Shown here: positions 54,297 to 62,788 of the stretch, piece after piece
How positions within the stretch are numbered: the first letter of the stretch is position 1
How the letters are laid out: each line of letters starts with the position of its first letter
Assembly (NCBI GenBank): GCA_964620915.1
Contig: CAZUKP010000007.1
Coordinates: 1-64,000 of the forward strand
DNA: 64,000 nt
Source of the DNA: Hyphomicrobium_A sp964620915
Lineage (GTDB): Bacteria; Pseudomonadota; Alphaproteobacteria; Rhizobiales; Hyphomicrobiaceae
Direction of reading: 5' to 3'
Notes under the pieces: generated by a model
Databases searched by the model: none
Told to the model about the DNA's origin: nothing
Seen by the model: the letters and a program-made list of their open reading frames with translations, nothing else
Position numbers and translations under genes: made by a program

Positions 54297-55691
54297 CTAA
54301 GGGCGGCAAATGAGCCGCGCGGCATAGAATCCGTCGATCCCGGAGAGATCAGGGCGCGCGTTGGGTAGATGGTACGGTAACGTGCGCAGGTCGCCCTCCG
54401 GGGTGATCCACTCCTCCGGCAATCCGCTTTCTCCGGCGCGAATCGGAACACGTTCCAGGCCCTTGATGCGGTTCAGAAGCTCGGCGATCTGGTGTTCGCC
54501 TTCTTCGGGCTCCAGCGAACAGGTGCAGTAGACGAGCATGCCGCCCGGCTTCACAAGCGTGACCGCGTGAACAAGAAGGCGCGCCTGTAAGGTTGCAAGC
54601 GCGCCGATGTCCTCGCTGCGTTTCAATCGCAAGATGTCGGGATGACGGCGGATCGTACCCGTTGAGGTGCAAGGTGCATCGAGAAGGACACAATCAAAAG
54701 CAGCTTCGGGCTGCCAGGTTGCAGCATCTGCGGCCACAAGCTCAGCCTTCAGGTCGAGCCGCTCAAGATTCGTGCGCAAGCGCGCAAGGCGTGTTTCGGA
54801 GACTTCGACTGCCGTTACGTTCGCTCCGGCTGCCGCGAGTTGTGCCGTCTTCCCACCGGGTGCTGCACATAGATCCGCGATCCGTTGCCCTGAAACCGGC
54901 CCGAACAGGAGCGCAGGAAGCGCCGCGCCCGCGTCTTGCACCCACCAAGCGCCCTCGGCATAGCCTGGGAGATCCTCGATGCGCCCGCCTGCTGAAAGGC
55001 GGACCGAACCGGTCGGCAACACCGTGCCACCGAGGCGCTCGGCCCAATCGTCGGGGTCAGCCTTGACCGAGACATCAAGCGGCGCCTCCCTCAGCGAAGC
55101 CTCCGCGATACGGCGCGCCTGCTCCTCGCCATAGGTCTCGACCCAGCGGGCGAAAAGCCAAGCGGGGATGTTGGCCCGTATCGGATCGATGCCTTCGAGG
55201 ATCCCTGGGCCGTCGTTTGCAACTCGGCGCAACACGGCATTGACGAGCCGATCGAAGTGTCGCGCATGGCGATCGCCACGCGCCTGATCGACGGCAAGGC
55301 TGATCGCGGCGTGCGGCGGCGTTTCAAGGAAAAGAAGCTGTGCCGCTCCGGAAAGCAGGATGGGCCAGAGGCCGCCTTTGCGTTGATCAAGCGGCTTATC
55401 AAGAAAGCTGTTGAGCACGGTCTCAAGCTCGCCGAGCCGCCGCAGAACCGTGCCTGCAATCAGACGGGCAAGGCCGCGATCGCGGGCCGGCAGGGCCCCG
55501 GCGGGGCCGCTGGCGAACGTGCTCGCCAGGACTTCGTCAAGCGAGCGGCCGTTTTGCAAGACGCCGACAACGAGCTGAACAGCCGCTTCACGTGCCGCCA
55601 TTCCGGGTGGCACGCGTTGTGGCCCTGCGGATTTCTTACCGCCGGCTACGACTTTCTTTTTGTTCTGATGCGACCCCGTCTTCGCCGTCAC
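54297..55691 (-). CDS. rsmB: 16S rRNA (cytosine-C5)-methyltransferase RsmB-like
   Basis: The 464-residue protein has an N-terminal NusB-like domain (AAVQLVVGVLQNGRSLDEVL...RDRGLARLIAGTVLRR) and a C-terminal SAM-dependent methyltransferase domain (DLCAAPGGKTAQLAA, the catalytic LLDAPCTSTGTIRRHPDI and YCTCSLEPEEGE with its second Cys). RsmB makes m5C967 in 16S rRNA. The start is GTG 55691 with GAGG close upstream. It follows htpX by 6 bases. Confidence 0.93.
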   Translation of the reverse strand: MTAKTGSHQNKKKVVAGGKKSAGPQRVPPGMAAREAAVQLVVGVLQNGRSLDEVLASTFASGPAGALPARDRGLARLIAGTVLRRLGELETVLNSFLDKPLDQRKGGLWPILLSGAAQLLFLETPPHAAISLAVDQARGDRHARHFDRLVNAVLRRVANDGPGILEGIDPIRANIPAWLFARWVETYGEEQARRIAEASLREAPLDVSVKADPDDWAERLGGTVLPTGSVRLSAGGRIEDLPGYAEGAWWVQDAGAALPALLFGPVSGQRIADLCAAPGGKTAQLAAAGANVTAVEVSETRLARLRTNLERLDLKAELVAADAATWQPEAAFDCVLLDAPCTSTGTIRRHPDILRLKRSEDIGALATLQARLLVHAVTLVKPGGMLVYCTCSLEPEEGEHQIAELLNRIKGLERVPIRAGESGLPEEWITPEGDLRTLPYHLPNARPDLSGIDGFYAARLICRP

Positions 55692-55697
55692 AGGCCT

Positions 55698-56657
55698 CTA
55701 GCCCCACGGCCCACGCGATCGGCGTGGGACGGTCTGCGCGGTGGCCCATGGACCCGAACTTGCGAATGGTTTGTCGTCACGCGGGCGGCTCGTGTGGCCT
55801 TGCTCGCGCGCCAACGCTTCGAGTGCCGCAATCCGGTTCTGCGTGTTGGGATGGGTTGAGAACCAATTGTCGAAGCCGCGTCCATTCAACGGGTTGATGA
55901 TGAAAAGAGAGGCGGTAGCCGGAGCGGATTCGGCAGTCTCATTCGTAATGCGGCGGGCGGAGTTCTGGATCTTGGCAAGCGCGGAGGCAAGCCATAGCGG
56001 CCGACCACAGATCATCGCGCCCATGCGATCGGCCGAATATTCGCGCGACCGGCTGATCGCCATCTGCACGAGCATCGCAGCCAAGGGCGCAATGATGATC
56101 GCGGCGATCGTCCCCAGAATGCCAAGGCCGCCGCGATCCTCGCGGTGACCTCCAAACAGCATGCCGAACTGCATGTACTGGGCCAACATCGAGATTGCGC
56201 CGCCAATGGAGGCAGCGACGGTCATCGTTAGTGTGTCGCGGTTCTTGATGTGGGCAAGCTCATGCGCCATCACGCCGGCTAACTCGTCGCGGCTCAGCGC
56301 CTGCAGCAGGCCCGTCGAGGCACACACAGCAGCATGGGATGGGCTGCGACCCGTCGCAAAGGCGTTGGGCTGAGCGCTGTCCATCACATAGACTCGCGGC
56401 ATCGGAAGCCCGGCGCGTTGTGCCAACTCGCGCACAAGGCCGTAGTATTCGGGAGCCGTGCGTGCATCGACCTGCTTGGCGCCATACATACGCAGCACCA
56501 TCTTGTCGGAGTTCCACAAGCTGAAAGCGTTCATGCCAAGCGCCAGTACGAACGCTATGATCATGCCCGTCTGACCACCGATCAGCGCTCCGAACGCAAC
56601 AAAGATTGCGGTCAGACTTGCAAGCAGCATCGCTGTCTTGATGTAGTTCATGGGCAT
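55698..56657 (-). CDS. htpX: M48-family zinc metalloprotease HtpX
   Basis: HtpX is an inner-membrane zinc protease for misfolded membrane proteins. The 319-residue protein has two N-terminal membrane segments, the zinc motif HELAH with a downstream Glu (REYSADRMGA), and two further segments between about 150 and 210. The C-terminal 25 residues are basic and polar. GAGGAGG lies about 12 bases before ATG 56657. It heads the run htpX-rsmB-heparinase-purH and is divergent from the DUF1674 gene. Confidence 0.96.
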   Translation of the reverse strand: MPMNYIKTAMLLASLTAIFVAFGALIGGQTGMIIAFVLALGMNAFSLWNSDKMVLRMYGAKQVDARTAPEYYGLVRELAQRAGLPMPRVYVMDSAQPNAFATGRSPSHAAVCASTGLLQALSRDELAGVMAHELAHIKNRDTLTMTVAASIGGAISMLAQYMQFGMLFGGHREDRGGLGILGTIAAIIIAPLAAMLVQMAISRSREYSADRMGAMICGRPLWLASALAKIQNSARRITNETAESAPATASLFIINPLNGRGFDNWFSTHPNTQNRIAALEALAREQGHTSRPRDDKPFASSGPWATAQTVPRRSRGPWG

Positions 56658-56736
56658 GTCGCGCGTTTACCTCCTCCGCGATGGACTATCGGGCATGATA
56701 TATGGATTGATCTAGGCGAAACTACCAGTAGGGCGG

Positions 56737-56937
56737 ATGGTCAACTTGACGGAAAGCGAAGAAAAACAACGCACTATTACACCAGAGGCGGAGCGCGCCC
56801 TGCGAGAGGCAGGCGCCAGGCGCACCGCCCGTGCTCGTGCGAAAGATCAACCCAAGCGTGAAGTCGGTGGACGAGAGGGCCCCGATCCCGTTCGCTATGG
56901 CGACTGGGAGAAGGGCGGCATCGCCTCAGATTTTTGA
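56737..56937 (+). CDS. DUF1674 protein, SdhAF4-like
   Basis: The 66-residue protein ends in the family signature GGREGPDPVRYGDWEKGGIASDF-type motif. DUF1674 is homologous to eukaryotic SDHAF4/Sdh8, which helps flavinylated SdhA assemble into succinate dehydrogenase. There are no sdh genes nearby. AGGG lies upstream of ATG 56737. A 7-bp inverted repeat (CGCCTCA / TGAGGCG) overlaps the stop codon but lacks a T-run. Confidence 0.88.
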   Translation: MVNLTESEEKQRTITPEAERALREAGARRTARARAKDQPKREVGGREGPDPVRYGDWEKGGIASDF

Positions 56938-57051
56938 GGCGGTGACCGCTGTGCCACGCCTGCACGGTAATTGGTACGACTTACGTCATGCCTGCGTGTG
57001 CCCGATCGGGTCGACGTTATAGTAAGCACTCAACAATCCCAGGAATCAGAC

Positions 57052-57825
57052 ATGCGCCGTCCCGGCCGGATTACCTCAAGCCTTCTTGCGCTCATTCTTT
57101 TCATAATCGCTTTCACTAGTGCCCTTTGGCTGGGGTTCGTGCCGCAGAGATGGCTACCCTCCATGTTTGATCAGGCGGACGTCTCGCCGCTGCCCAACTA
57201 CAAAGGCGAGTTCGTCTCGGCAGGGCGCGACGGGACCTGGAACAGGCCCAAAGCCCAGTTCGTGCAGGGTGCCGTCGACACCAACTTGCCCGGTGCGCCT
57301 CCAAAGGCCGACTGCTCTCCCGAAGCCATCGTCTACTATGCCGAGCAGGCCCCCGAAGCCTTTGAAGAGGCGAAGAACGGTCTCCTCTATGGCGTGCGGA
57401 CTCATACAGCGGCAACACGCGTAGACGATATGCCGGGCTTCAACTCTTGCGCGCTGGTCGCTCACGCCATTCTCAAGAAGGCTGGCTGCAAGTGGGCAAA
57501 GTGGACCGCCAATGCAAAAGCCATTTACGACAAGGCCTATCAACAGGGCTGGCGACCCTCAGAGACCCAAGAAGCAGGCTGCATCGTTGCTTGGAACTCG
57601 CGCGAGGCGGGGACTCGGCCGCGCATCGGCCAAGGCAAGGATGCAGGTAAGGATTCGCCCAAGCGGGTGCTTTTCCGCCATGTCGGGATAGCGACTGGAA
57701 GTTGGTGGAGCGTCGACAACACGTCGTTTCTCAGCCGGCCAACGGCTGGGATCACGGTTCGACCGTTTCGCTATGACAGTCCCATCTTCTTGTGCCCGCC
57801 CAAACCAGGGAGCGGCAAGAAGTAG
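57052..57825 (+). CDS. membrane-anchored NlpC/P60- or CHAP-like putative peptidoglycan hydrolase
   Basis: The 257-residue protein begins with a short Arg-rich head and one membrane segment (about 9-30), followed by a periplasmic domain. Catalytic-like residues are in the right order for the NlpC/P60/CHAP superfamily: Cys133 in FNSCALVAHAI, His210 in FRHVGIATG, and Asn223 in SVDNTS. It would cut peptide bonds in peptidoglycan, but the family match is by motif and needs a structural search. AGGA precedes ATG 57052. Its first 36 residues share 20 identities with those of the next gene (57926-58636), although the catalytic domains are unrelated. I place the start at the ATG that begins this shared anchor. 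Confidence 0.75.
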   Translation: MRRPGRITSSLLALILFIIAFTSALWLGFVPQRWLPSMFDQADVSPLPNYKGEFVSAGRDGTWNRPKAQFVQGAVDTNLPGAPPKADCSPEAIVYYAEQAPEAFEEAKNGLLYGVRTHTAATRVDDMPGFNSCALVAHAILKKAGCKWAKWTANAKAIYDKAYQQGWRPSETQEAGCIVAWNSREAGTRPRIGQGKDAGKDSPKRVLFRHVGIATGSWWSVDNTSFLSRPTAGITVRPFRYDSPIFLCPPKPGSGKK

Positions 57826-57925
57826 CCGTTGTCGCAATGGCCGCGGCTGCATTGGGAACAATGGACCAACCAGCTTATTTATATCTCTGACACGCCTTTC
57901 CCCGACCTCCGTTTGAGAAGGTGAC

Positions 57926-58636
57926 ATGCGACGACCTGGCCGGATCCTCTCGCTGCTATTTCTGGCCGCATTGCTGCTGATCGCTTCGTTTGGAGCGTTT
58001 TGGTTCGGGCTCGTCCCGCAACGCTATAGCCCACTAGCGCCCATATCTTTGGACGAACCTCCGCCTTGGTTCCTCGACATGCGGCTCGCAGCGCTGAGAC
58101 GCGACCCCGAGCTTTGCCGGATGGTACTGCACGAACCTCAGATCTCGGCGGCGCCTGTTCCCGACCGCCCAATCACGAATGGATGCGGCTGGGTGAACGG
58201 TTTTAGCATCACTGCGGTTGGCGGCGCCAATCTTGGCGCCGATAAACTGACGTGCGGAATGTCGGCAGCCCTGGCGCTATGGATAACTTACGACGTGCAG
58301 CCGCACGCCGTTGCTATGTTTGGGTCCCGCGTTGCGAGCGTCGAGGACTTCGGCACGTATGCCTGCCGCAACATTATCGGCAGCGAGAAGTGGCGGAATT
58401 TGCGCAGTCAGCACGCAGCCGCCAATGCCATTGATATTGCTGGCTTCCGCCTAGAAGACGGCACCAAAATAAGTGTGGCCAATGACTGGACGGGCAGCGA
58501 CAGCAAAGCCCGGTTCCTTCACGCAATCCATGAGACCGCATGCAACTATTTCCGGGTGGCGATCGGCCCGAACTACAACAAGGCCCACCACGATCATTTC
58601 CATTATGACCGCGGGGCCTTCCGCAAATGCCAGTGA
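57926..58636 (+). CDS. extensin-like family protein, M15-type
   Basis: The 236-residue protein has the same N-terminal membrane anchor as its neighbour (MRRPGRI..., VPQR at about 30-33) and then an extensin-like C-terminal domain. The domain shows a zinc-type pattern: His163 and Asp170 (SQHAAANAID) and the C-terminal HHDHFHYD, as in M15-like peptidases, plus several Cys. Members are annotated as extensin-like and probably cleave peptidoglycan cross-links or D-amino acid bonds. AAGG lies 4 bases before ATG 57926. It follows the Cys-hydrolase-like gene by 100 bases and is probably part of the same envelope cassette. Confidence 0.85.
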   Translation: MRRPGRILSLLFLAALLLIASFGAFWFGLVPQRYSPLAPISLDEPPPWFLDMRLAALRRDPELCRMVLHEPQISAAPVPDRPITNGCGWVNGFSITAVGGANLGADKLTCGMSAALALWITYDVQPHAVAMFGSRVASVEDFGTYACRNIIGSEKWRNLRSQHAAANAIDIAGFRLEDGTKISVANDWTGSDSKARFLHAIHETACNYFRVAIGPNYNKAHHDHFHYDRGAFRKCQ

Positions 58637-58696
58637 TTGCGCCAGCGCATTCCTAAGTGGTCAAGCGGCTGTCAGAGCAAGCCGCCGAAACCACCT

Positions 58697-58942
58697 CTAG
58701 CGCCGCGCCTTCTTCTTGGCCGGCTTTCTCTTTGCCGCTTTACGGGCTGCCGGCTTCTTTTTTGCCGCCTTCTTCTTAGCCGGCTTCCTTTTGGCCGGCT
58801 TCTTCTTCGGCTTGTCAGCAACCTGCGTGAGCGCCGAGGCGGCAAGCTGCTTGATCTCTGTGGTCGTCAACGTGCCCGGCGATTTTAGACCCTTTGCGGC
58901 AATTTTCGCGACGGCTTGTGAGGTCTTCTCGTTCGCTGCCAT
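58697..58942 (-). CDS. histone H1-like Lys/Ala-rich protein
   Basis: The 81-residue protein has a helical N-terminal half (about 1-42) and a basic, repetitive tail of KKKPAKRKPAKKKAAKKKPAARK type that resembles the C-terminus of histone H1 and bacterial Hc1-like proteins. It is probably a nucleoid-associated protein that coats DNA. The tail is low complexity, so homology claims are weak. ATG 58942 (MAANEKTSQAV) with AAGGGTGG upstream is preferred over the longer frame. Confidence 0.75.
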   Translation of the reverse strand: MAANEKTSQAVAKIAAKGLKSPGTLTTTEIKQLAASALTQVADKPKKKPAKRKPAKKKAAKKKPAARKAAKRKPAKKKARR

Positions 58943-59041
58943 GGAGGCCACCCTTCGAATCAAAATGAATAAGACGAACCCTTGTAGCCGGACTCGTCGC
59001 GCCAATGAAGTAGGACTTTAGGCAGACACGTGGACAAAGCG

Positions 59042-59063
59042 CCCGCCATCAATCGACGGCGGG
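59042..59063 (-). terminator. possible weak terminator after acs
   Basis: A 6-bp stem (CCCGCC / GGCGGG) with a 10-base loop lies 30 bases past the acs stop. The minus-strand tail (CGCTTTGTCC) has only a short T-run, so this is a weak or Rho-assisted terminator at best. Confidence 0.35.
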
Positions 59064-59093
59064 ACAACTTGGTCGACACAAGTGCAGCATCTG

Positions 59094-61043
59094 TCAGGCT
59101 GTCTTCCGGTTCTGGCGGTTGGCAATGAGGTCGTCGACGACACCTGGGTCGGCCAACGTTGACGTATCGCCAAGATTGGAGAAATCGTCCTCGGCGATTT
59201 TGCGCAAGATTCGCCGCATGATCTTGCCGGAGCGTGTTTTTGGAAGCCCGGGTGCATGTTGAATGAGATCAGGCGACGCGATGGGGCCGATTTCTTTGCG
59301 GACGTGCGCGACCAACTCCTTCTTGATGTCATCCGACCAAGTCTCGCCCGCCCTGAGCGTGATGTAGCAGTAGATTCCCTGGCCTTTGATATCGTGAGGA
59401 TAACCGACCACAGCGGCTTCAACGACCTTGGGATGGGAATCGAGCGCACTTTCTATCTCGGCCGTCCCCAGCCGGTGCCCAGAGACGTTGATCACGTCGT
59501 CAACGCGCCCCGTGATCCAATAGTAGCCATCCTCATCGCGCCGGCACCCATCGCCGGCAAAGTACATACCCTTGTAAGTTGAGAAGTAGGTCTGAACGAA
59601 CCGGTCGTGATCACCGAACACGGAGCGGGACTGGCCCGGCCAGCTCTCAAGGATCACCAGGTTGCCACTCGCCTGCCCTTCGAGCAGCGTTCCTTTTTCA
59701 TCAACCAGGCCCGGCACAATGCCGAAGAAGGGACGCGTCGCCGAGCCGGGCTTTAGTGCCGTCGCACCAGGCAGCGGCGTAATTAGAATGCCGCCCGTTT
59801 CCGTTTGCCACCAGGTATCGACGATGGGGCAACGGCCATCACCGACCACGTGGTAGTACCACTGCCAGGCTTCTTCGTTGATCGGCTCGCCGACACTGCC
59901 GAGGAGCCGTAGGGATGAGCGGTTGGCTCGCTTGACGAAATCGTCACCGCCGCCCATCAGCGCGCGGATCGCGGTTGGCGCCGTGTAGAAGATGTTTACC
60001 CCCCACTTGTCGACGACGTGCCAGAAGCGCGAAAGGGTCGGATAGTTGGGCACGCCCTCAAACATTATCGTCGTTGCGCCGTTCACGAGCGGTCCATAGA
60101 CGATGTAAGTGTGGCCGGTGACCCAACCGACATCTGCGGTGCACCAGTAGATGTCGCCGTCATGATAGTCGAACACGTACTGATGGGTGACCGAAGCGTA
60201 GACGAGATACCCGCCAGTCGTGTGGAGGACACCCTTTGGCTTACCTGTTGAGCCGGACGTATAGAGAATGAACAGCGGGTCCTCTGCTCTCATTTCCTCA
60301 GGGGCGCACTCGGCCGAGACGTTCTTCAATTCCTCATGGAGCCAATGATCGCGCCCCTCTGTCCAGGGCACGGGGTTGCCGGTGCGACGCACAACCAGCA
60401 CCTTGCCGCCATCCACGCCGGCTTTTTGCAAAGCGACATCGGTGTTCTGCTTCAACGGCACAGTCTTGCCGCCGCGGAGGCCCTCATCCGCTGTGATCGT
60501 GAGCTTGGACTTCGCGTCGGTAATCCGACCGGCTAACGCTTCGGGGGAGAACCCGCCAAAAACAACAGAGTGTACAGCGCCGATGCGCGTACACGCGAGC
60601 ATCGCGTAGGCCGCTTCCGGAATCATCGGCAGATAGATCGTGACGCGGTCGCCTTTGCGGATGCCAAGTGCCTTCAAGACATTCGCGAACTGGCAGACGT
60701 GGGTGTAGAGCTGCCGGTATGTGATCCTTTCATCCTGGGCGGGGTCGTCTCCCTCCCAGATGATGGCGACCTGATCGCCGCGCGTTTCAAGATGACGGTC
60801 CAGGCAGTTGGCCGACACGTTGAGTGTGCCGTCTTCAAACCACTTGATCGAAACGTCTTCAGGCCCGAACGAAGCGTTTTTGACTTTGGTAAAAGGCTTT
60901 ATCCAGTCGATCCGCCGGCCCATCTCACCCCAAAAACCATCAGGGTCTTTGACCGAGCGATCGTAGAGATCACGATAGGCCTCATCGTTGATCCAGGCGC
61001 GCTCGGACCACTCGGCCGTAACCGGATAAACCTTGTCTGACAT
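59094..61043 (-). CDS. acs: acetyl-CoA synthetase
   Basis: Acs makes acetyl-CoA from acetate, ATP and CoA. The 649-residue AMP-forming enzyme has the signature YTSGSTGKPKG, the later TWWQTETGGILITP and the acetylation-regulated C-terminal PKTRSGKIMRRILR. ATG 61043 is preferred because GGGAGG lies 10 bases upstream, and it gives the conserved start MSDKVYPV. It lies downstream of the DUF1761 gene and upstream of the H1-like gene. Confidence 0.97.
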   Translation of the reverse strand: MSDKVYPVTAEWSERAWINDEAYRDLYDRSVKDPDGFWGEMGRRIDWIKPFTKVKNASFGPEDVSIKWFEDGTLNVSANCLDRHLETRGDQVAIIWEGDDPAQDERITYRQLYTHVCQFANVLKALGIRKGDRVTIYLPMIPEAAYAMLACTRIGAVHSVVFGGFSPEALAGRITDAKSKLTITADEGLRGGKTVPLKQNTDVALQKAGVDGGKVLVVRRTGNPVPWTEGRDHWLHEELKNVSAECAPEEMRAEDPLFILYTSGSTGKPKGVLHTTGGYLVYASVTHQYVFDYHDGDIYWCTADVGWVTGHTYIVYGPLVNGATTIMFEGVPNYPTLSRFWHVVDKWGVNIFYTAPTAIRALMGGGDDFVKRANRSSLRLLGSVGEPINEEAWQWYYHVVGDGRCPIVDTWWQTETGGILITPLPGATALKPGSATRPFFGIVPGLVDEKGTLLEGQASGNLVILESWPGQSRSVFGDHDRFVQTYFSTYKGMYFAGDGCRRDEDGYYWITGRVDDVINVSGHRLGTAEIESALDSHPKVVEAAVVGYPHDIKGQGIYCYITLRAGETWSDDIKKELVAHVRKEIGPIASPDLIQHAPGLPKTRSGKIMRRILRKIAEDDFSNLGDTSTLADPGVVDDLIANRQNRKTA

Positions 61044-61165
61044 CGTCCGCTGTCCTCCCAAAACGTACTCATTGCAGCGATTATGGTGGGCTCAAAACAT
61101 GATCGCTATTTCACAGTTGCTACATATTTCGTTGAACGTCGCAGCCCGCCAAATGCAGCAGCGGA

Positions 61166-61585
61166 TCAGACACCCATGAGACCTATAACCGCACCCTGCA
61201 GAATGAGCACGGCAAGCCAGTGGCCGCCGTCAATGAGAGTCAATGCGCGCTTTGCGACCTGGAAGGCATGGTTGACCGCCATGGTGGTGATGACAAAGCC
61301 GAGCCAGCAGAACGCACCCGAAATGATGCCGTTCTTCAGCGTCACTTCGCCGGTTCCCAGGTGACCTATGACACCCGCCAGTACCCAGGCCATGATTAGT
61401 TGAGCGATAAATGCAATGATGAAGGGCAACGGTGTATTGCCCTCGGCCTTCAGCTCGTCCTCCGTTTTGCCAACAGCCGCCATCCAAGCATTGGGGAAGA
61501 GCACGCCATACCAGAGCCAGCCGAAGAGGAAACTGACGACGGCCGCCAGAACGATCGCGTAATAGTTGAGGCCTCCAAAGTCCAT
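61166..61585 (-). CDS. DUF1761 membrane protein
   Basis: The 139-residue protein has four predicted membrane segments (about 8-30, 54-75, 84-104, 117-137) and the family start YYAIVLAAVVSFLFGWLWYGVLF. The function of DUF1761 is unknown. GGGAGGA lies upstream of ATG 61585. Its promoter and the start of acs are separated by 122 bases. Confidence 0.88.
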   Translation of the reverse strand: MDFGGLNYYAIVLAAVVSFLFGWLWYGVLFPNAWMAAVGKTEDELKAEGNTPLPFIIAFIAQLIMAWVLAGVIGHLGTGEVTLKNGIISGAFCWLGFVITTMAVNHAFQVAKRALTLIDGGHWLAVLILQGAVIGLMGV

Positions 61586-61661
61586 GACGTGTTCCTCCCG
61601 ATGCGTTTTCTTTCAGCCGACACTAGCAGATGGACGCCGCGCCGTCTGGCTGATCCAGCGA

Positions 61662-62351
61662 TCATAGGATTCGATAGCGCCAAACGGCCGAGTTTTTGAT
61701 CTCTGCGTCTTCAAGGTCGCGTGTCACCGGAACTTGGTACTCCGCTGCATTCTCAAAGCGATCCTTGGGGAAATAGTTGCGCCCGGGATCACCAATGAGC
61801 ACAAGCGCGCCGTCGCGCGCATAGCCGTCGACAAAGTCCAGCACCCGATCGGCCAGGCCGCGCTCATAGAACAGATCTCCGACGAGTATGACGTCAAAGG
61901 GCTGCCATGGTTGGGACAAGAGATCAACAGACGTCGCCTCAAGGGCTAGCCCATTGGCCGTAGCGTTCGCGCGTGCAGCAACGAAAGCCAATTCGTCGAT
62001 ATCGGCTGCAAGCACGGAGGCGGCGCCGGCTTTCATCGCGGCGAGGCCGGCCAATCCGGAGCCTGAGCCAAGATCGAGAACGCGCATGCCAGCAACGAGA
62101 GCGGCATTGTCGAGAATGTAGCGCGCGAGCGCCTGTCCCCCGGCCCAGGCAAACGCCCAGAACGGCGGCGGCAAATTTATTTCGCCGAGTTCCTCTTCTG
62201 TCTTCTGCCAGATAGGTAGAGACTCTTCGGCGAGATGAAGCTCAAGCTCGGGCACGAGCGGGGGCCTGATGAGCTTTGTGTTCGCCAAGATAAACGCTTC
62301 GATCGCTGCGTGATCGCCACGCGTCAGGCGAGCGATATCGGCTGTGGTCAT
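61662..62351 (-). CDS. class I SAM methyltransferase, ETFB-KMT/METTL20-like
   Basis: The 229-residue protein has the SAM-binding motif VLDLGSGSGL (91-100) and the family-specific LPPPFWAFAWAGGQALARYIL that precedes it. The nearest described group is METTL20/ETFB lysine methyltransferase, which modifies the electron-transfer flavoprotein beta subunit; other members act on ribosomal or other proteins. ATG 62351 overlaps the EVE stop by four bases (ATGA), so translation is likely coupled. Substrate is not determined. Confidence 0.82.
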   Translation of the reverse strand: MTTADIARLTRGDHAAIEAFILANTKLIRPPLVPELELHLAEESLPIWQKTEEELGEINLPPPFWAFAWAGGQALARYILDNAALVAGMRVLDLGSGSGLAGLAAMKAGAASVLAADIDELAFVAARANATANGLALEATSVDLLSQPWQPFDVILVGDLFYERGLADRVLDFVDGYARDGALVLIGDPGRNYFPKDRFENAAEYQVPVTRDLEDAEIKNSAVWRYRIL

Positions 62352-62785
62352 CGCTTCAGCGTCTTTGGATCGAGGCCTCCCATACGGCATACCTCCTTCC
62401 ACTCGGCGGCACTGACCGGCTGCACCGAGAGGCGGGAGTTGCCGACGAGGGCCATTGTCGCAAGCTTGGCATTTTCCTTGGCAACTGCCAGCCCGACCGG
62501 CTTGGGCATGTCGCAGACAGCGCGAACATCGACGCACTCCCAGGTCCCGGTCCCGTCTGTCGAATCCGGATGAGCCAGTGCGCAGACTTCCAAGACGCCA
62601 ACGATCTCCTTGCCTTGGTTTGAGTGGTAGAAGAACCCGAGGTCTCCGAGCTTCATGGCACGCATATTGTTGCGCGCCTGATAGTTGCGCACGCCATCCC
62701 ACGGCTCGCCGGCTTTGCCACGCGCCTTGAGCATCGCCCACGAAAATACATCCGGCTCAGACTTGAAGAGCCAATAGGAAGTCAT
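62348..62785 (-). CDS. EVE-domain protein
   Basis: The 145-residue protein is a complete EVE domain (TSYWLFKSEPDVFSW...GVRNYQARNNMRAMKLGDLGFFYHSNQ), a PUA-like fold that binds modified bases. In humans THYN1 has it; in bacteria EVE domains occur both in housekeeping genes and in defence islands. Here it sits in a conserved housekeeping run between gpsA (3-base gap) and the methyltransferase, with no nuclease nearby, so I do not call it a defence gene. Confidence 0.88.
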   Translation of the reverse strand: MTSYWLFKSEPDVFSWAMLKARGKAGEPWDGVRNYQARNNMRAMKLGDLGFFYHSNQGKEIVGVLEVCALAHPDSTDGTGTWECVDVRAVCDMPKPVGLAVAKENAKLATMALVGNSRLSVQPVSAAEWKEVCRMGGLDPKTLKR

Positions 62786-62788
62786 TGC

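Noticed and set aside
62348..62785. EVE protein as part of a modification-dependent restriction system
   Set aside because: There is no McrB-, nuclease- or helicase-like partner, and the neighbours are housekeeping genes.
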